Under the pieces are notes generated by a model. That model worked only from the letters and a program-made list of their open reading frames with translations. It ran no database searches and was not told the DNA's origin. Below, one piece after another: positions 23,097 to 34,679 of a stretch of DNA of 64,000 bases. Origin of the DNA: Leptodactylus fallax. Taxonomy: Eukaryota; Chordata; Amphibia; Anura; Leptodactylidae. Location of the stretch: positions 1,324,501 to 1,388,500 of the forward strand of contig CAMRHE010000157.1 of the NCBI GenBank assembly GCA_947044405.1, in the 5' to 3' direction. Every line of letters starts with the position of its first letter. Within the stretch, counting starts at the first letter, position 1. The position numbers and the translations under genes were made by a program.

Positions 23097-23584
23097 CATG
23101 GGTGGTCCACAATGGGACATATAATAGTGTGTGCAGGGGTCACTATGGGGCAAAATACTCAGTGCAGGGGCCACTATGGGGAATAATACTGTGTGCAGGG
23201 GCCACTATGGGATATAATACTGTGTGCAGGGGCCACTATGGGATATAATACTGTGTGCAGGGGCCACTATGGGATATAATACTGTGTGCAGGGGCCACTA
23301 TGGGACATGATACTGTGTGCAGGGGCCACTATGGGACATGATACTGTGTGCAGGGGCCACTATGGGACATGATACTGTGTGCAGGGGCCACAATGAGACA
23401 TATAATAGTGTGTGCAGGGGCCACTATGGGGCAAAATACTCAGTACAGGGGCCACTATGCGGAATAATAGTGTGTGCAGGGGCCACTATGGGGAATGATA
23501 CTGTGTGCAGGGGCCACTATGGGGAATGATACTGTGTGCAGGGGCCACGATACTGTGTGCAGGGGCCACAAAGGGGCATGATAC
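23097..23584. repeat. 31-bp minisatellite, copy 3, left part
   Basis: Interrupted after catgatac by the LTR element. The last four bases, ATAC (23581-23584), are the left target-site duplication. The array resumes at 26226. Confidence 0.93.
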
Positions 23585-24562
23585 TGTAAGAGACAGCCAA
23601 TGTTGTCTTAAGCTTCATTTGTCTGTATAAACTGTTAATGTTGAATGTATTTCTGTGATTCTGTTCCTTTAAGACAGCAGCCATTGTAATTGTGACATGA
23701 TGCTGGAGTGAGACCCCCCCCCTTTTATGTCAGCCTGCCTGTTCTGCAGACAGAGTGTGAGCAGAGAAGCAGGAAGTGACGAGAAAGAGAGCAGCAGCCA
23801 TCTTGGCAAGTGTTGTATTGAACTGGTGTGGAGATTTTTCTGTACAGCTAAGCTGTATCTTGGTCCAGAGACAAACAGAGTGTAAAGAGACAACAGGACT
23901 AGTGAGTCCACGTGAAAGGAACTGTGCTCAGTGGCTGATCAGTGAGACTGACATTGTGACTGTGTATATGGATACCACAGATAGAGACTCGCAGTGCTGT
24001 TGATGTACTGGACGGCACCTGCTAAATCCCGGCTTACAACCCAGCTCAGTGTATGGATTCGGCAGGACTGTCAGTGTGCTGAGTGGAATCTGCTGTTGGA
24101 TTACATTGCATTCAGTTGGTTTCCCTGTCTGTTAAAGAGGACTTCATTTCTCCCAAGATCCTGATAACCGTGAGGAGAGGACGCTTCACTATAAAAGAAA
24201 GGACCGACTTTGGGCCCCACCGCGCGCTTCTACGGACTGTAAGCGGTCCACCTGGACCACTGGGGAAAAGGGGGTGCACCCAAATGTGAAGTCAGGGTCA
24301 GTTAGGGATAGTTTTGAGTATATTGTTCATTCAGTGTCCATACTGCAGAAGTGGACAGAGTAAAAGTAGAAACCATTGCAGAATTTGCCTTGAAATTGTT
24401 CATGCTATATTGTATATTTTGCTTGTCTTTAGCCCTGTCATTTTACCTTTAACTAGCCTTTATTAACTTATAGTAAATATATATTTTTTTTTCTTGAACT
24501 ACCGCGTGTGCGTTCATTTCTGGTTGCGGAGTCCAAACCACCTGCCTTGCTCTCGGTTCACA
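23585..24562 (+). repeat. 5' LTR
   Basis: TG...CA ends. A TATA-like box (tataaaag, 24190-24197) sits about 606 bp into the LTR and would place transcription start shortly downstream, giving a long U3. Contains a C-run (gaccccccccc) also present in the other LTR at equal length. Confidence 0.93.
24190..24197 (+). promoter_or_regulatory. TATA-like box of the 5' LTR
   Basis: tataaaag within cttcactataaaagaaagg, at the same LTR position as 25853-25860. The best core-promoter candidate in the element. Confidence 0.5.
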
Positions 24563-24565
24563 AAT

Positions 24566-24582
24566 TGGCGTAGTCGGCAGGA
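24566..24582 (+). other. Primer-binding site matching tRNA-Ser
   Basis: TGGCGTAGTCGGCAGGA starts 3 bp after the 5' LTR. As I recall the vertebrate tRNA-Ser 3' end including CCA (...TCCTGCCGACTACGCCA), these 17 bases are its exact complement, and the match ends at the next base. Priming by tRNA-Ser is therefore likely. Confidence 0.8.
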
Positions 24583-24600
24583 CTTGAGACGATCCATCGA

Positions 24601-25233
24601 TTGGTGCGGCAGCGCCTGCAAGAACATCCCCATCCTGATAAGACCCCAGTGCAAGAAGCACCATTGCAACCAGGCGACCTGGTGCTAGTTCGTGTCAAGA
24701 AACCCCAAGGGAAATTGGAAAGCAGATGGGAGGCTTTGCCGTATCGTGTTGTTGGCCGCAAGTATGCGAATGGGCCAGTGTACCAGGTCCAGAAAGAAGG
24801 AACTGATTGTGTTCGAGTACTTCACCGAAATATGTTGCGCCTGTGTCATTCTGAAGGGACAAATCACGATGGGCCTGCCAATGTGAATGAGCTCCCACAG
24901 TCAGAGAATGGAGGTGCGGAATGGGCCTCCGACGAGGAGGATGATTGTTGGCCGATCCCTGCTCCTGGGGATGTTCCACCTGTGACTACTGTATCTCCGG
25001 CCTGTGCCCCCTCTGGTGCGGAATCCGCTGGTCCTTCTCAGCCCATAGCTGCAGCACCCCATAATATACCACCGGTCCTCAGACGGACCACTAGGCCAAA
25101 TGCTGGTATTCCCCCTGTTCGGTATGCGCAGGATGAGTTTGTTTGGCCTGCCATACATCGGTATACTACCACCCTGTGCATAAAAGTACAACCCTCTGGA
25201 TATACAGTCATAGGCAGGGACTGCCAATCTTAA
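24601..25233 (+). pseudogene. Truncated pol: integrase C-terminal region
   Basis: 210 codons, opening at TTG with no ATG. LQPGDLVLVRVKKPQGKLESRWE and PVYQVQKEG...LHRNMLRL match the C-terminal beta-barrel and tail of LTR-element integrases (GDLVLVR and a later LHRN-type motif). The rest is an acidic, then Pro-rich tail to CQS-stop at 25231-25233. The catalytic DDE core and all upstream pol and gag are deleted, with the break lying just after the primer-binding site. The tail's function is unknown to me. Confidence 0.78.
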
Positions 25234-25245
25234 AGTGGGGGGGAA
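25232..25245 (+). other. Polypurine tract
   Basis: aaagtgggggggaa, two bases before the 3' LTR starts. Position and composition fit the plus-strand primer of an LTR element. Confidence 0.8.
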
Positions 25246-25247
25246 TA

Positions 25248-26225
25248 TGTAAGAGACAGCCAATGTTGTCTTAAGCTTCATTTGTCTGTATAAACTGTTA
25301 ATGTTGAATGTATTTCTGTGATTCTGTTCCTTTAAGACAGCAGCCATTGTAATTGTGACATGATGCTGGAGTGAGACCCCCCCCCTTTTATGTCAGCCTG
25401 CCTGTTCTGCAGACAGAGTGTGAGCAGAGAAGCAGGAAGTGACGAGAAAGAGAGCAGCAGCCATCTTGGCAAGTGTTGTATTGAACTGGTGTGGAGATTT
25501 TTCTGTACAGCTAAGCTGTATCTTGGTCCAGAGACAAACAGAGTGTAAAGAGACAACAGGACTAGTGAGTCCACGTGAAAGGAACTGTGCTCAGTGGCTG
25601 ATCAGTGAGACTGACATTGTGACTGTGTATATGGATACCACAGATAGAGACTCGCAGTGCTGTTGATGTACTGGACGGCACCTGCTAAATCCCGGCTTAC
25701 AACCCAGCTCAGTGTATGGATTCGGCAGGACTGTCAGTGTGCTGAGTGGAATCTGCTGTTGGATTACATTGCATTCAGTTGGTTTCCCTGTCTGTTAAAG
25801 AGGACTTCATTTCTCCCAAGATCCTGATAACCGTGAGGAGAGGACGCTTCACTATAAAAGAAAGGACCGACTTTGGGCCCCACCGCGCGCTTCTACGGAC
25901 TGTAAGCGGTCCACCTGGACCACTGGGGAAAAGGGGGTGCACCCAAATGTGAAGTCAGGGTCAGTTAGGGATAGTTTTGAGTATATTGTTCATTCAGTGT
26001 CCATACTGCAGAAGTGGACAGAGTAAAAGTAGAAACCATTGCAGAATTTGCCTTGAAATTGTTCATGCTATATTGTATATTTTGCTTGTCTTTAGCCCTG
26101 TCATTTTACCTTTAACTAGCCTTTATTAACTTATAGTAAATATATATTTTTTTTTCTTGAACTACCGCGTGTGCGTTCATTTCTGGTTGCGGAGTCCAAA
26201 CCACCTGCCTTGCTCTCGGTTCACA
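25248..26225 (+). repeat. 3' LTR
   Basis: Same length as the 5' LTR with no difference visible to me. TATA-like box at 25853-25860. Confidence 0.93.
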
Positions 26226-26395
26226 ATACTGTGTGCAGGGGCCACTATGGGGCATGATACTGTGTGCAGGGGCCACTATGGGGCATGATACTGTGTGCAG
26301 GGGCCACTATGGGACATGATACTGTGTGCAGGGGCCACTATGGGACATGATACTGTGTGCAGGGGCCACTATGGGACATGATACTGTGTGCAGGG
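26226..26395. repeat. 31-bp minisatellite, copy 3, right part
   Basis: Resumes with ATAC (right target-site duplication, 26226-26229) and continues tgtgtgcaggggccac to the same end (gcagggaaattaatgg) as the other copies. Confidence 0.93.
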
Positions 26396-27123
26396 AAATT
26401 AATGGTTTGGATTGTTATGATGATGTCCTAGAAGATGATGACATAACTGTCATTGAATAAATTTTACTTTCTATTCGTACCGTAAATATTGGTAAATGTA
26501 CAATACTGTTAATTGTTGTACATGGAAATAATGGTACGGTAGTAGTAAGAAATTCTTGATAGGATTCACAGTTTGTCTGGTTATGCTGGATTGTGATGAC
26601 AACTACTGTACAGTACCGTATATAATAAATGTTCATTTTTTTTGTTCAGCAATAAATGTGAATTCTTCTTCATTGAAAAAGAAATAAGACATCCCCTGAA
26701 AATAAGACACAGCACATCTTTGGGAGCAAAAATTAATATAAGACGCTGTCTTATTTTCGGGAAACAGGGTATATTTTGGATTGCCCACTCATATTGGGTT
26801 TTTGGAGAGAGGTCAGGGCAGTGACAGAGGCTCTCTTTCTCCAGAGGGTCCCGTTAGACCCGCTGATTTACCTCCTTGGCCTCCCTCCTAAACACTTTAG
26901 CAGGGCACCGTCCTGCCTTTTCCTTCATCTCTGTGTGGCTGCGAAGACTCTTATAGCGCGTAATTGGAGGTCGGTGTCCCCGCCTTCAGGGCCGGATTTA
27001 CTTGGCAGAATGAAGGATATTCGCACCCTTGAACACCTGACGGCGAGCATTAATAACACTGTGGAGGCGTTCCAGTCTATCTGGTCGCAATGGGATACAT
27101 ATTGCACTCTTCGGGGTCTCTAG

Positions 27124-27410
27124 GTTGCTGACAGGTTATCTACTCGTCTCCCTTTTGGTATTATTCCCTCTTGTTTTTCCCTACTTGTCTGTCTCCTCCC
27201 TGTTTTCTCCTCTTTTTGCTTTTTTTTTTCTCTTTTCTCCTTGTTGCTTTTTATTGTATTTGCCCGATTATTGCTCCTTGTTAACTGATGGGGAGAGGGA
27301 TAGCAATTATGTCTCTCTTGTTTATCTTTCGACTGAAGTCTTGCTACCTCCTGTCCTTTTATCAAAATGTTAATAAAAATTACAGTTTATAAAAAAAAAA
27401 AAAAAAAAAA
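27124..27410 (+). repeat. L1 3' UTR and poly(A) tail, copy 3
   Basis: As at 1886-2172. The A-run ends at the duplication 27411-27425. Confidence 0.85.
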
Positions 27411-28468
27411 AGAGTCTCTCCATCCAGTGTCCTGGATTCTGCCACCTTGCCTAATTAAATGAGATATGGTGACTTCATACAGTATGTAGTGTCTGCTATG
27501 CAACAGGAAACCACACAAACATGCAGTTTGGCCGCAAATCAGTGTGTTCTTCAAAGTAATTGTTAATGTCTACTGTTTACCTGATAAACTATGTGGTCGG
27601 TCATTTAAAAAGTGCAACGATATGCTGTAGAACACTGCAAGGTTTTCAGCTGCACCTCAGTCACTACATATCAACTTACTCTAATACCATGAAGCCATAA
27701 TGTTAAAATCACTGTCAAAAGATATGCAGTATTTTTCAGGTAAATTGAAAAACATTGATTATATTGTGACATTGGCACCTGTCGCGGAATGGGACATATT
27801 AGGCAGCACGTAATCAGTTACTACATGAAATGATGTACTCAAAGCAAAAAAAAAAGAAAAAAAATCCAGCATAAGGACCAAATTGTAATGGCTGGATGAC
27901 TGGCTTAGATCATCATTACCACAAAAAGCCTAAAACTGACGATTAGGTTATGGATTCTCAAGGCTCGATGATGGCTAGCTTATCTGGTCCCACAAAAGAG
28001 CAACTGTATCAGAAACTGCTGAAAAAAAATTAAGCTGGTTATGACAGAAAGGTGCAAAACCTTACAGTGCATTGTAGATTGCTGTATATGGTCTGTGCAG
28101 CTGCAGCATGGTCAATACTACATTTCATGCAGTAAGCCTAATCAGCAAAAAACAACAGTACGTACTGACAGGGCCGCTTTAACCATAGGGCCAACAATGC
28201 ACTTACACCGAGCCCTATGGTAGCAGGAGTCCCATTGGGACAGCGGGACAGTCCTGCATATGCTGTCCCACCATTCTGGGCTGCCCCAGTTGCATTCAAT
28301 GATGAAGCAGGAAGCCATTCGCTCCCTGCTTCACCATTCTTCCCCATCTCTTCCCCGGGAGCTGCAGGTGCGATGTGATGACATCATTTACATCGTGTCT
28401 GCAGCTCCCTGAAGACTCTGACCCGAGACAGAATAGGAGAGGGACAGTAAACTGTGGGGGGCAACTAC

Positions 28469-28740
28469 AGGGCTAGGAAGATGACCTTGGATTCACTTTA
28501 AAGATGATAATCTCCACTTTAAAATGATACCAAGATCATCATGATAGCCCTTACAGATCGAGAGTGATTCGCTGGTGAAAATGATGTTCGGCATTGAGAT
28601 CCCAATGCAGATCTCAATTCCCAACAACATTTTTAACAGTGAATTGCTCTGAATCTGTAAGGACTATCATGATGATCTTGGTATCATCTCATCTGAGATT
28701 TTCATATTGAAAATTAATCCAAGGTCATCTTCATAACCCT
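28469..28740. repeat. Fold-back repeat in A3
   Basis: Copy of 3230-3501. Confidence 0.75.
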
Positions 28741-30683
28741 AACGGATCCTGAGATATGGGACTCTAAAGTGTTCCCCCCCACCTCAGGCAGCATCTTAGA
28801 GCTGCATGAAGGAGGAAGGAGGGGAAGGAGCAGAGCTTCAGACTGCAGAGACACATTGTCTGTGCATAACCTGTATGTGACCCGAGGGGGAGGGGGTAGC
28901 ATGGACTTCTGTCCATGTTATCACCTTTCCTATCAATCACAGAGCATACTAAACTTTTGCTCTCTGATTGTCACATAGAGGGATAATGTAATACCCCTCT
29001 GAGCCTAGGCAGAGGGGTATTCTTCTGTGATACCCCTCTGAACATAACCAGGAAGTTTACTTGCGCTGTGACCCAGACGTTTACCATAGTCCAGATCGCA
29101 GCGCCAAAAGAGTTGCACCAAACACTTCCACAACACATACACAAAGTCATCAATAAAGTTTACATTTCTTCGTTGTCCCTGTCCTGTCCAGGCCTGATCC
29201 TTATAGAGTAAAATACTCCGAACGCCTTTCTAGCAATATCCATTATATGCTAAAATAACAGCAATAACGATTACTAGAGATGAACATATAAAACATTTCT
29301 GACAGGCGGAAAAGTTCTATTAGTTAGATAACACATTTTCACCCATTGAATATCACCATATAAAATCCCAGTTTTTGTCAGCTTTCGGATGGGTGTAATA
29401 GCGGGTGCTGATGGGGGGCTCTCTTATGAAACCTTTGCATTGGGCCCACAATGTGTAAAAATGGCCCTGCGTACTGATACATTTCCTGCAGTAAGCTTGG
29501 GGTGCAAAATAAACAGTAATAGAACCTGTTCTAAGTTTTGCCCTGGGCTCACAGCCCCCTACACGGAACCGTGATAATACACAGTCATGTGTATGGGGTC
29601 ATAGAAAATAATGGGTCGGTGTACTAGCAGTTCAAAACATGGCTAGCACACTAACAAATCCCAAATTTGTGTGCATGAAGCCAAATGCTAAGTTAACATT
29701 TCCTTTTTTACAGTCCACTTCTCTCATCTTACATAGGATGAAAGCAATATACTTAAACCATGCAGCACTGTGTGGTAAAAATGATCTGTATTCTGTGGGT
29801 CAGTACGATCACGGCTATACCATATTTATATAGTATTTGTAATGTTTTGATACCTTTCAAAAAATGAAAAACTTTGCAAAATAGAAAAAAATGTTTCTGT
29901 CGCCATGTTCTGACACTTGTAACTTTTTCAAATTTACAAGTATGGAGCTGGATATGGCGTCTTTTTATGCAGGACAAAATTACGTTTTTAGTGATACAAT
30001 TTGGGTGAAGGTCTGATCGTTTGATCACTTTTTATTCAATTTTTTTTTAGGAGGTTTACGCCGTTCACCGTATGGGATAAATATTTTAATAGTTCAGGCA
30101 TTGTTGTGCAAGGGGACACCTAAAGTGTTTATGTGATTTAGGGAAAGGGGGGTGATTTCAATGTTTGTGTTTTTTTAATACTTTTAGAAACTCTTTATTT
30201 TCTTCTTTTACTTTTATGTTCAGACCCCCTAGGAACCTTGAACCCTAGGGGTTGTGTGAATCTAGCCTTATCGGACACATACTTTTTTTCAACAAAAACT
30301 AATTTATTTATAATAATTAAAATTATAAGGTAAATTATTTAATTAGGCCAAAACCCCTGACTTAGGAAGAGTCATTCACCAGCACTCAAGAGAGGAAAAA
30401 CCCCTGTGGAGGAAACCTCTGGGGAACCATGGCTGATGGACTGTCCTTCTCTCTGGGCATTAAGAGGCTGTAGAAAACAAACAGTAACTGTTATTGCAGG
30501 CAATGTTGCCTTTGCTGAGATTATTGAGCAGAAACTCAATACTTAAGACCCTTTTACAGGGCCCTGTAATCAGGACAATGAGTATTCATATCAGCACTCA
30601 TTCCTTATTACTGGCCTGTGTAAACAGGGCACCAACCAGCAGATAAAAGAGTAAAATCTTGTTTGTTGGCTGATCGGATTTAA

Positions 30684-32026
30684 GTTAATGACTGTCCAAA
30701 ACAACCTTCCTAAGAGTATGTAGTGACTATCCAAGACAGCCTGCACTAAGGTCAATGTAGTGACTGTCCAAGACATCTTTTACAAGTGTCTATGTATTGA
30801 CTGTTCAAGACAACCTTCCCAAGTCTATATAATAATAATAATACATTTTATTTATATAGCGCCAACATATTCCGCAGGACTGTACAATTTGTAGGGTTCA
30901 AGTACTGACAAAAAAGATACATTACAAAGATACAAAGAAATATTCAATTCACACACTGGGACTGAGTGACTGTCCAAGACAGCCTTCTCTAATGTGTATG
31001 TAGTAACTGTTCAAAACAACCTTCACCAAGGTCTGTGTAGCGACTGTACAAGACACAAAATATCTTCACAAATATCTATGCAATGGCTGTACAAGACAGT
31101 CTTCACCAAGATTAATTTAGTGATTGTCCAAGACAGCCTTCCTTAGTCTATGTAGTGACTGTCTAGGACATCCTTCATAAGTCTATGCAGTGACTGTTCA
31201 AGACAGCCTAGTGACTGCCCAAGACAGCCTTCACAAAGTGACTGTTAAAGACAGCTTGTGCAGTGACTGTCCAAAACATCTGTATAGTGACTTTCTAAGA
31301 CAGCCTTACCAAGTCTATGTAGTGACTGTCCAAAAAAGCCTTCACCATTTTCAATGTAGTGACTGTCCAAAACAAGCCATTAAAAATATCTATTTAGTGA
31401 CTGTCCAAGACAGCCTTCACAAATGTCTATGTATTGACTGTTTGAGACAGCCTCCCCAAGTCTCTTTAGTGACTGTCCAAGACAGCCTTCACAAATGTGT
31501 ATGTAGTAACTGTCTAAAACAGCCTTCACCAGGGTCTGTGTTGTGACTGTCTAAGATAGCCTTCACAATTATCTCTGTAATGACTGTCCAAAATAGCCTT
31601 CACCAAGGTCAATTATGGACTGTCCAGGACAGCCTTCATAAGTCTATGTAGTGACTGTCCAAGACAGCCTTAACAAGTCTATGCAGTGACTGTCCAAAAC
31701 AATTTTCACTATGTTCAATGTAGTGACTGTCCAAAACAGCTATCAAAAATGTCTATGTAGTGACTGTCCAAGACAGCCTTTCTAAATCTATGCAGCAATT
31801 GTTCAAGACAGCCTTCCCATGTCTATGTCCTAGTGACTGTCCAAGACAGCCTTCACAAAGTCCTAGGTAGTGACTGTCCAAGACATCTATCAAAAATGTC
31901 TGCGTAGTGACTGTCCAAGAAAGCCATCAAAAATGTCAGTCTAGAGACTGTCCAGGACAGCCTTAACTAATGTTTGTATGTAATGACTGTTCAAGACATC
32001 CTTCACCAAGGACATCTTGTCTAGTG
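30684..32026. repeat. ~37-bp degenerate minisatellite in A3
   Basis: Copy of 5442-6785, interrupted at about 30823-30971 by the same dispersed repeat. Confidence 0.9.
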
Positions 32027-32277
32027 AGTCTTCTCCGGTTTCTTGCTTATGTTTGTGTCTTTTGTACCATATCGTACTCTCTGCATCCCATCCACGTGAT
32101 TCTCTGAAAGACATAGTTACAGGATACATTTTTTTTAGTCCATGTTATAACTTTATATGTTAATGTATGCGAGAGTGGTTATATAGTATAATATTGTTGT
32201 ATATGCATCTACAATGCTGTGTACTGAATTAATTAATGGATGAAATCGAGACTTCGACTATATATCCAAACGGCTAA

Positions 32278-32684
32278 GGGTGGGTTCACACTTGCGCCGG
32301 CGCTCTGTCTGCTGTGAATCTGACCTAAATGTCAGAAAACTGGATAGGGAAAGGTTTGCAACGCTTTGCTTAAAAACCCATTCACTTGAATGGGATTTTA
32401 AAGCAATGCGTGGGTGTGCGCTTACCACCTCTGCGCCGCGAAACCAGTTTTTTCGTCGGACACAAAGTCCTGCATGTCCGACTTTGATTCCGACGAAAAA
32501 AAACTGTCTTGGCGGCGCAGAGAGTGTAAGAGCACACCCGCGCATTGGTTTAAAAACCCATTCAAGTGAATGGGTTTTTAAGAAAATTGCCGCAAACCTT
32601 TCCCTATCCAGTGCCTATCCAGTTTTCCGACATTTAGGTCGGATACGCGGCGGATGGAGTGCCGGAGCAAGTGTGAACCCACCC
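32278..32684. mobile_element. TAA-flanked fold-back MITE, A3
   Basis: Copy of 7036-7442, with TAA at 32275-32277 and 32685-32687. Confidence 0.75.
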
Positions 32685-32812
32685 TAAGAGATCTAGAAAA
32701 GTCTTTTTTGTAAATAAAACATAATCTTTAATAGTGATAAAAAATAAAATAAATATAGTATATAAACAAACACACTCCTACTCTAAATAAATAGTATTGA
32801 CTGTATATTTTA

Positions 32813-33422
32813 CAGTGGGGAAAAAAAGTATTTAGTCAGCCACCAATTGTGCAAGTTTTCCCCCTTAAAAAGATGAGGCCGGCCTGTAATTGTCATCATA
32901 GGTAGACCTCAACTATGAGAGACAAAATGAGAAAACATATCTGGAAAATCACATTGTCTGATTTTTTAAGAATTTATTTGCAAATTTTGGTGGAAAATAA
33001 GTATTTGGTCAATAACAAAAGTTCATCTCAATACTTTGTTATATATGCTTTGTTGGCAATGACAGAGGTCAAACGTTTTCTGTAAGTCTTCACAAGGCTG
33101 GCACACACTGTTGCTGGTATGTTGGCCCATTCCTCCATGATCTCCTCTAGAGCAGTGATGTTTTGGGGCTATCGCTGGGCAACACGGACTTTCAACTCCC
33201 TCCAAAGGTTTTCTATGGGGTTGAGATCTGGAGACTGGCTAGGCCACTCCAGGACTTTGAAATGCTTCTTACGAAGCCACTCCTTCATTGCCCTGGCGGT
33301 GTGCTTGGGATCATTGTCATGCTGAAAGACCCAGCCACGTTTCATCTTCAATGCCTTTGCTGATGGAAGGAGGTTTGCACTCAAAATCTCACTATACATG
33401 GCCCCATTCATTCTTTCATGTA
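32813..33422 (-). mobile_element. Truncated Tc1 with transposase fragment, A3
   Basis: Copy of 7571-8181. It differs by HFKVLEW instead of HFKILEW, and has gatgaggccgg where A1 and A2 have gatgtggccgg. Both states are shared with the fuller Tc1 at 37265, so A3 may keep the older state. Confidence 0.87.
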
Positions 33423-33886
33423 GCAGAAAGGGGAGGAAAATTATACCAAAGTAAATTATAGCTAAAGGCTAGAATGGTGAAAGGTTAAAACAGATATTTA
33501 AAGTTCCTTCCAGAATGTAAAAAAATGTATAAATATTCCTTTAAGGTACTAATTCCAAATTAAACTGAAGGGTTAAAAGTCATTCTTGCCTTCAATATTG
33601 CTGCAAGGCATGGATACACATGTATAGGCTGCATTGTTCCACAACATACCATATGACGGCCATCAGTGTTAGCAGATTGCATGCTCCTATAGCAAAAAAA
33701 TGTCAAAAAGTGAAAGTTGAACTCACTCATGACTATACAAAAAATGTAGTCATTTACAGGAGGTAATAATTTGTTAAATATAATCTATTATTGCTTTATA
33801 TCCACCATGCTGGGATTACTGATGAAATCCAATGATTTATCCTAAGGGTACATCAGCAATTAAAACGTTCCGGAAAACCTCTCTAA

Positions 33887-34105
33887 GGCTGGGCCCCACG
33901 TTGCGGAAACACAGCTTTTTTTGTTGTTGCAGATTTTGTTGCGTTTTTATGAGCCAAAGCCAGGAATGGATTGAACAAAAGGTAGAAGTAGAAGAACTTC
34001 CTAGATATTTCCCATTCCTTTTGTAGCCATTCTTGGCTTTGGCTCAAAAAAGCGCAGCAAAATCTGCAACAAAAAGCTGTGTTTCCACAACGTGTGGCCT
34101 CAGCC
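33887..34105. mobile_element. MITE 'ggctgggccccacgttgcgg', A3
   Basis: Copy of 8646-8865, with TAA at 33884-33886 and 34106-34108. Confidence 0.75.
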
Positions 34106-34114
34106 TAAGGCTAA

Positions 34115-34654
34115 GGCCCCACATTGCGGAAATGCAGAGTTTTTCCTGTTGCAGAAGTGCAGCAGAAAAAAACACTGTGTTTTACAGTACCAGCAGAGTG
34201 AATGAAATTCTGGCTAATCCAATCCATACATTGTGGAAAGAAAAGATGCGGTGGAAAAGCTGCGTTTTCAAAAACACACACATTTTTGAAAAAAACGTAG
34301 CGTGTCAATTTTACCTGCGGAAACGCCCACGTTTATCCTATTGATTTAATAAAGGAAGAAAAAACGCAGAGAAAAACACAGCAAAAAACGCAATGAAAAA
34401 CACTGCGGAGATAAACGTGATGCATTTCCTCTGCATTTTTTTCTGCAGTATTTTTTAGCTGCTTTCCTCAGGAAATGCAGCTTTTTTTGTTGCAGATTTT
34501 GCTGTGGTTATTTTTAGCCAAATCCAGGAATGGATTGAGCAGAAGGTAGAAATATATACCTTCCCAATCCATTTGTAGCCATTCTTGGGTTTGGCTCAAG
34601 AAACCGCAGGAAAATCTGCAACAAAGAAAAGCAGTGTTTCCGCAATATGGGGCC
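34115..34654. mobile_element. Second, composite MITE, A3 (diverged right half)
   Basis: Left half like 8875-9414; right half, from about 34410, shows the elevated divergence described for the end of A3. Ends gcaatatggggcc. Confidence 0.65.
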
Positions 34655-34664
34655 TTAGGCTAAT

Positions 34665-34679
34665 AGAGTCTCTTCATTC
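34665..34679. other. Empty L1 target site
   Basis: AGAGTCTCTTCATTC stands where the other junctions have AGAGTCTCTCCATCC-L1-AGAGTCTCTCCATCC. It is followed directly by agtgtcctggattctgcc, the start of the next A block. 13 of 15 bases match the duplicated target. Confidence 0.85.

Larger units (their letters stand above)
23585..26225 (+). mobile_element. Young LTR retrotransposon, internally deleted, tRNA-Ser primed
   Basis: Two LTRs of 978 bp each (23585-24562, 25248-26225) begin TGTAAGAG and end TTCACA, and look identical by eye. 4-bp duplication ATAC at 23581-23584 and 26226-26229. A primer-binding site, a polypurine tract and one truncated pol frame occupy only 685 bp between the LTRs. 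Gag, protease, reverse transcriptase and RNase H are missing. The integrase-tail type and 4-bp duplication fit a Ty3/gypsy-like element; an endogenous-retrovirus assignment is not excluded. Confidence 0.92.
22583..26769. mobile_element. TIR element nested in L1, split by LTR element (copy 3)
   Basis: Ends as in 11284-12826, with TA at 22581-22582 and 26770-26771. Only this copy carries the LTR retrotransposon, inserted in the minisatellite between 23584 and 26226. Confidence 0.8.
22048..27123 (+). pseudogene. L1 ORF2 C-terminal remnant, split (copy 3)
   Basis: First half 22048-22582 (LPEGMTSSMVRVLSEVG frame through SGHGSLYH), second half about 26772-27123 ending TLRGL-stop. Between them are 4.2 kb of nested elements. 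No endonuclease or reverse-transcriptase motif such as YxDD is present. Confidence 0.8.
20739..27410 (+). mobile_element. L1-type LINE with nested DNA element and LTR retrotransposon (copy 3)
   Basis: Flanked by AGAGTCTCTCCATCC at 20724-20738 and 27411-27425. Three levels of nesting: the L1 contains the TIR element (22583-26769), whose minisatellite contains the LTR element (23585-26225). Without the LTR element its length matches copy 2 closely. Confidence 0.9.
27426..34664. repeat. Tandem block A, copy A3
   Basis: Near-identical to A1 and A2 up to about 34405, then noticeably diverged to its end (for example tttttttctgcag for ttttttttccacag near 34438, and tttgggtttggctc for cttggccttggctc near 34590). 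Private substitutions before that include gctgtgaatctg near 32312 and ccttaactaatg near 31962. No gene. Confidence 0.93.

Noticed and set aside
24566..24582. tRNA-Ser gene fragment
   Set aside because: Only the 17 bases complementary to the tRNA 3' end are present, in primer-binding-site position after an LTR.
1..34664. The whole tandem structure as a pure assembly artefact
   Set aside because: Not excluded, but copies carry private differences (CGA/TGA at 10561, an LTR insertion in one copy only, diverged end of A3) that a simple duplicated contig would not produce. Haplotype duplication remains possible and is named as a test.
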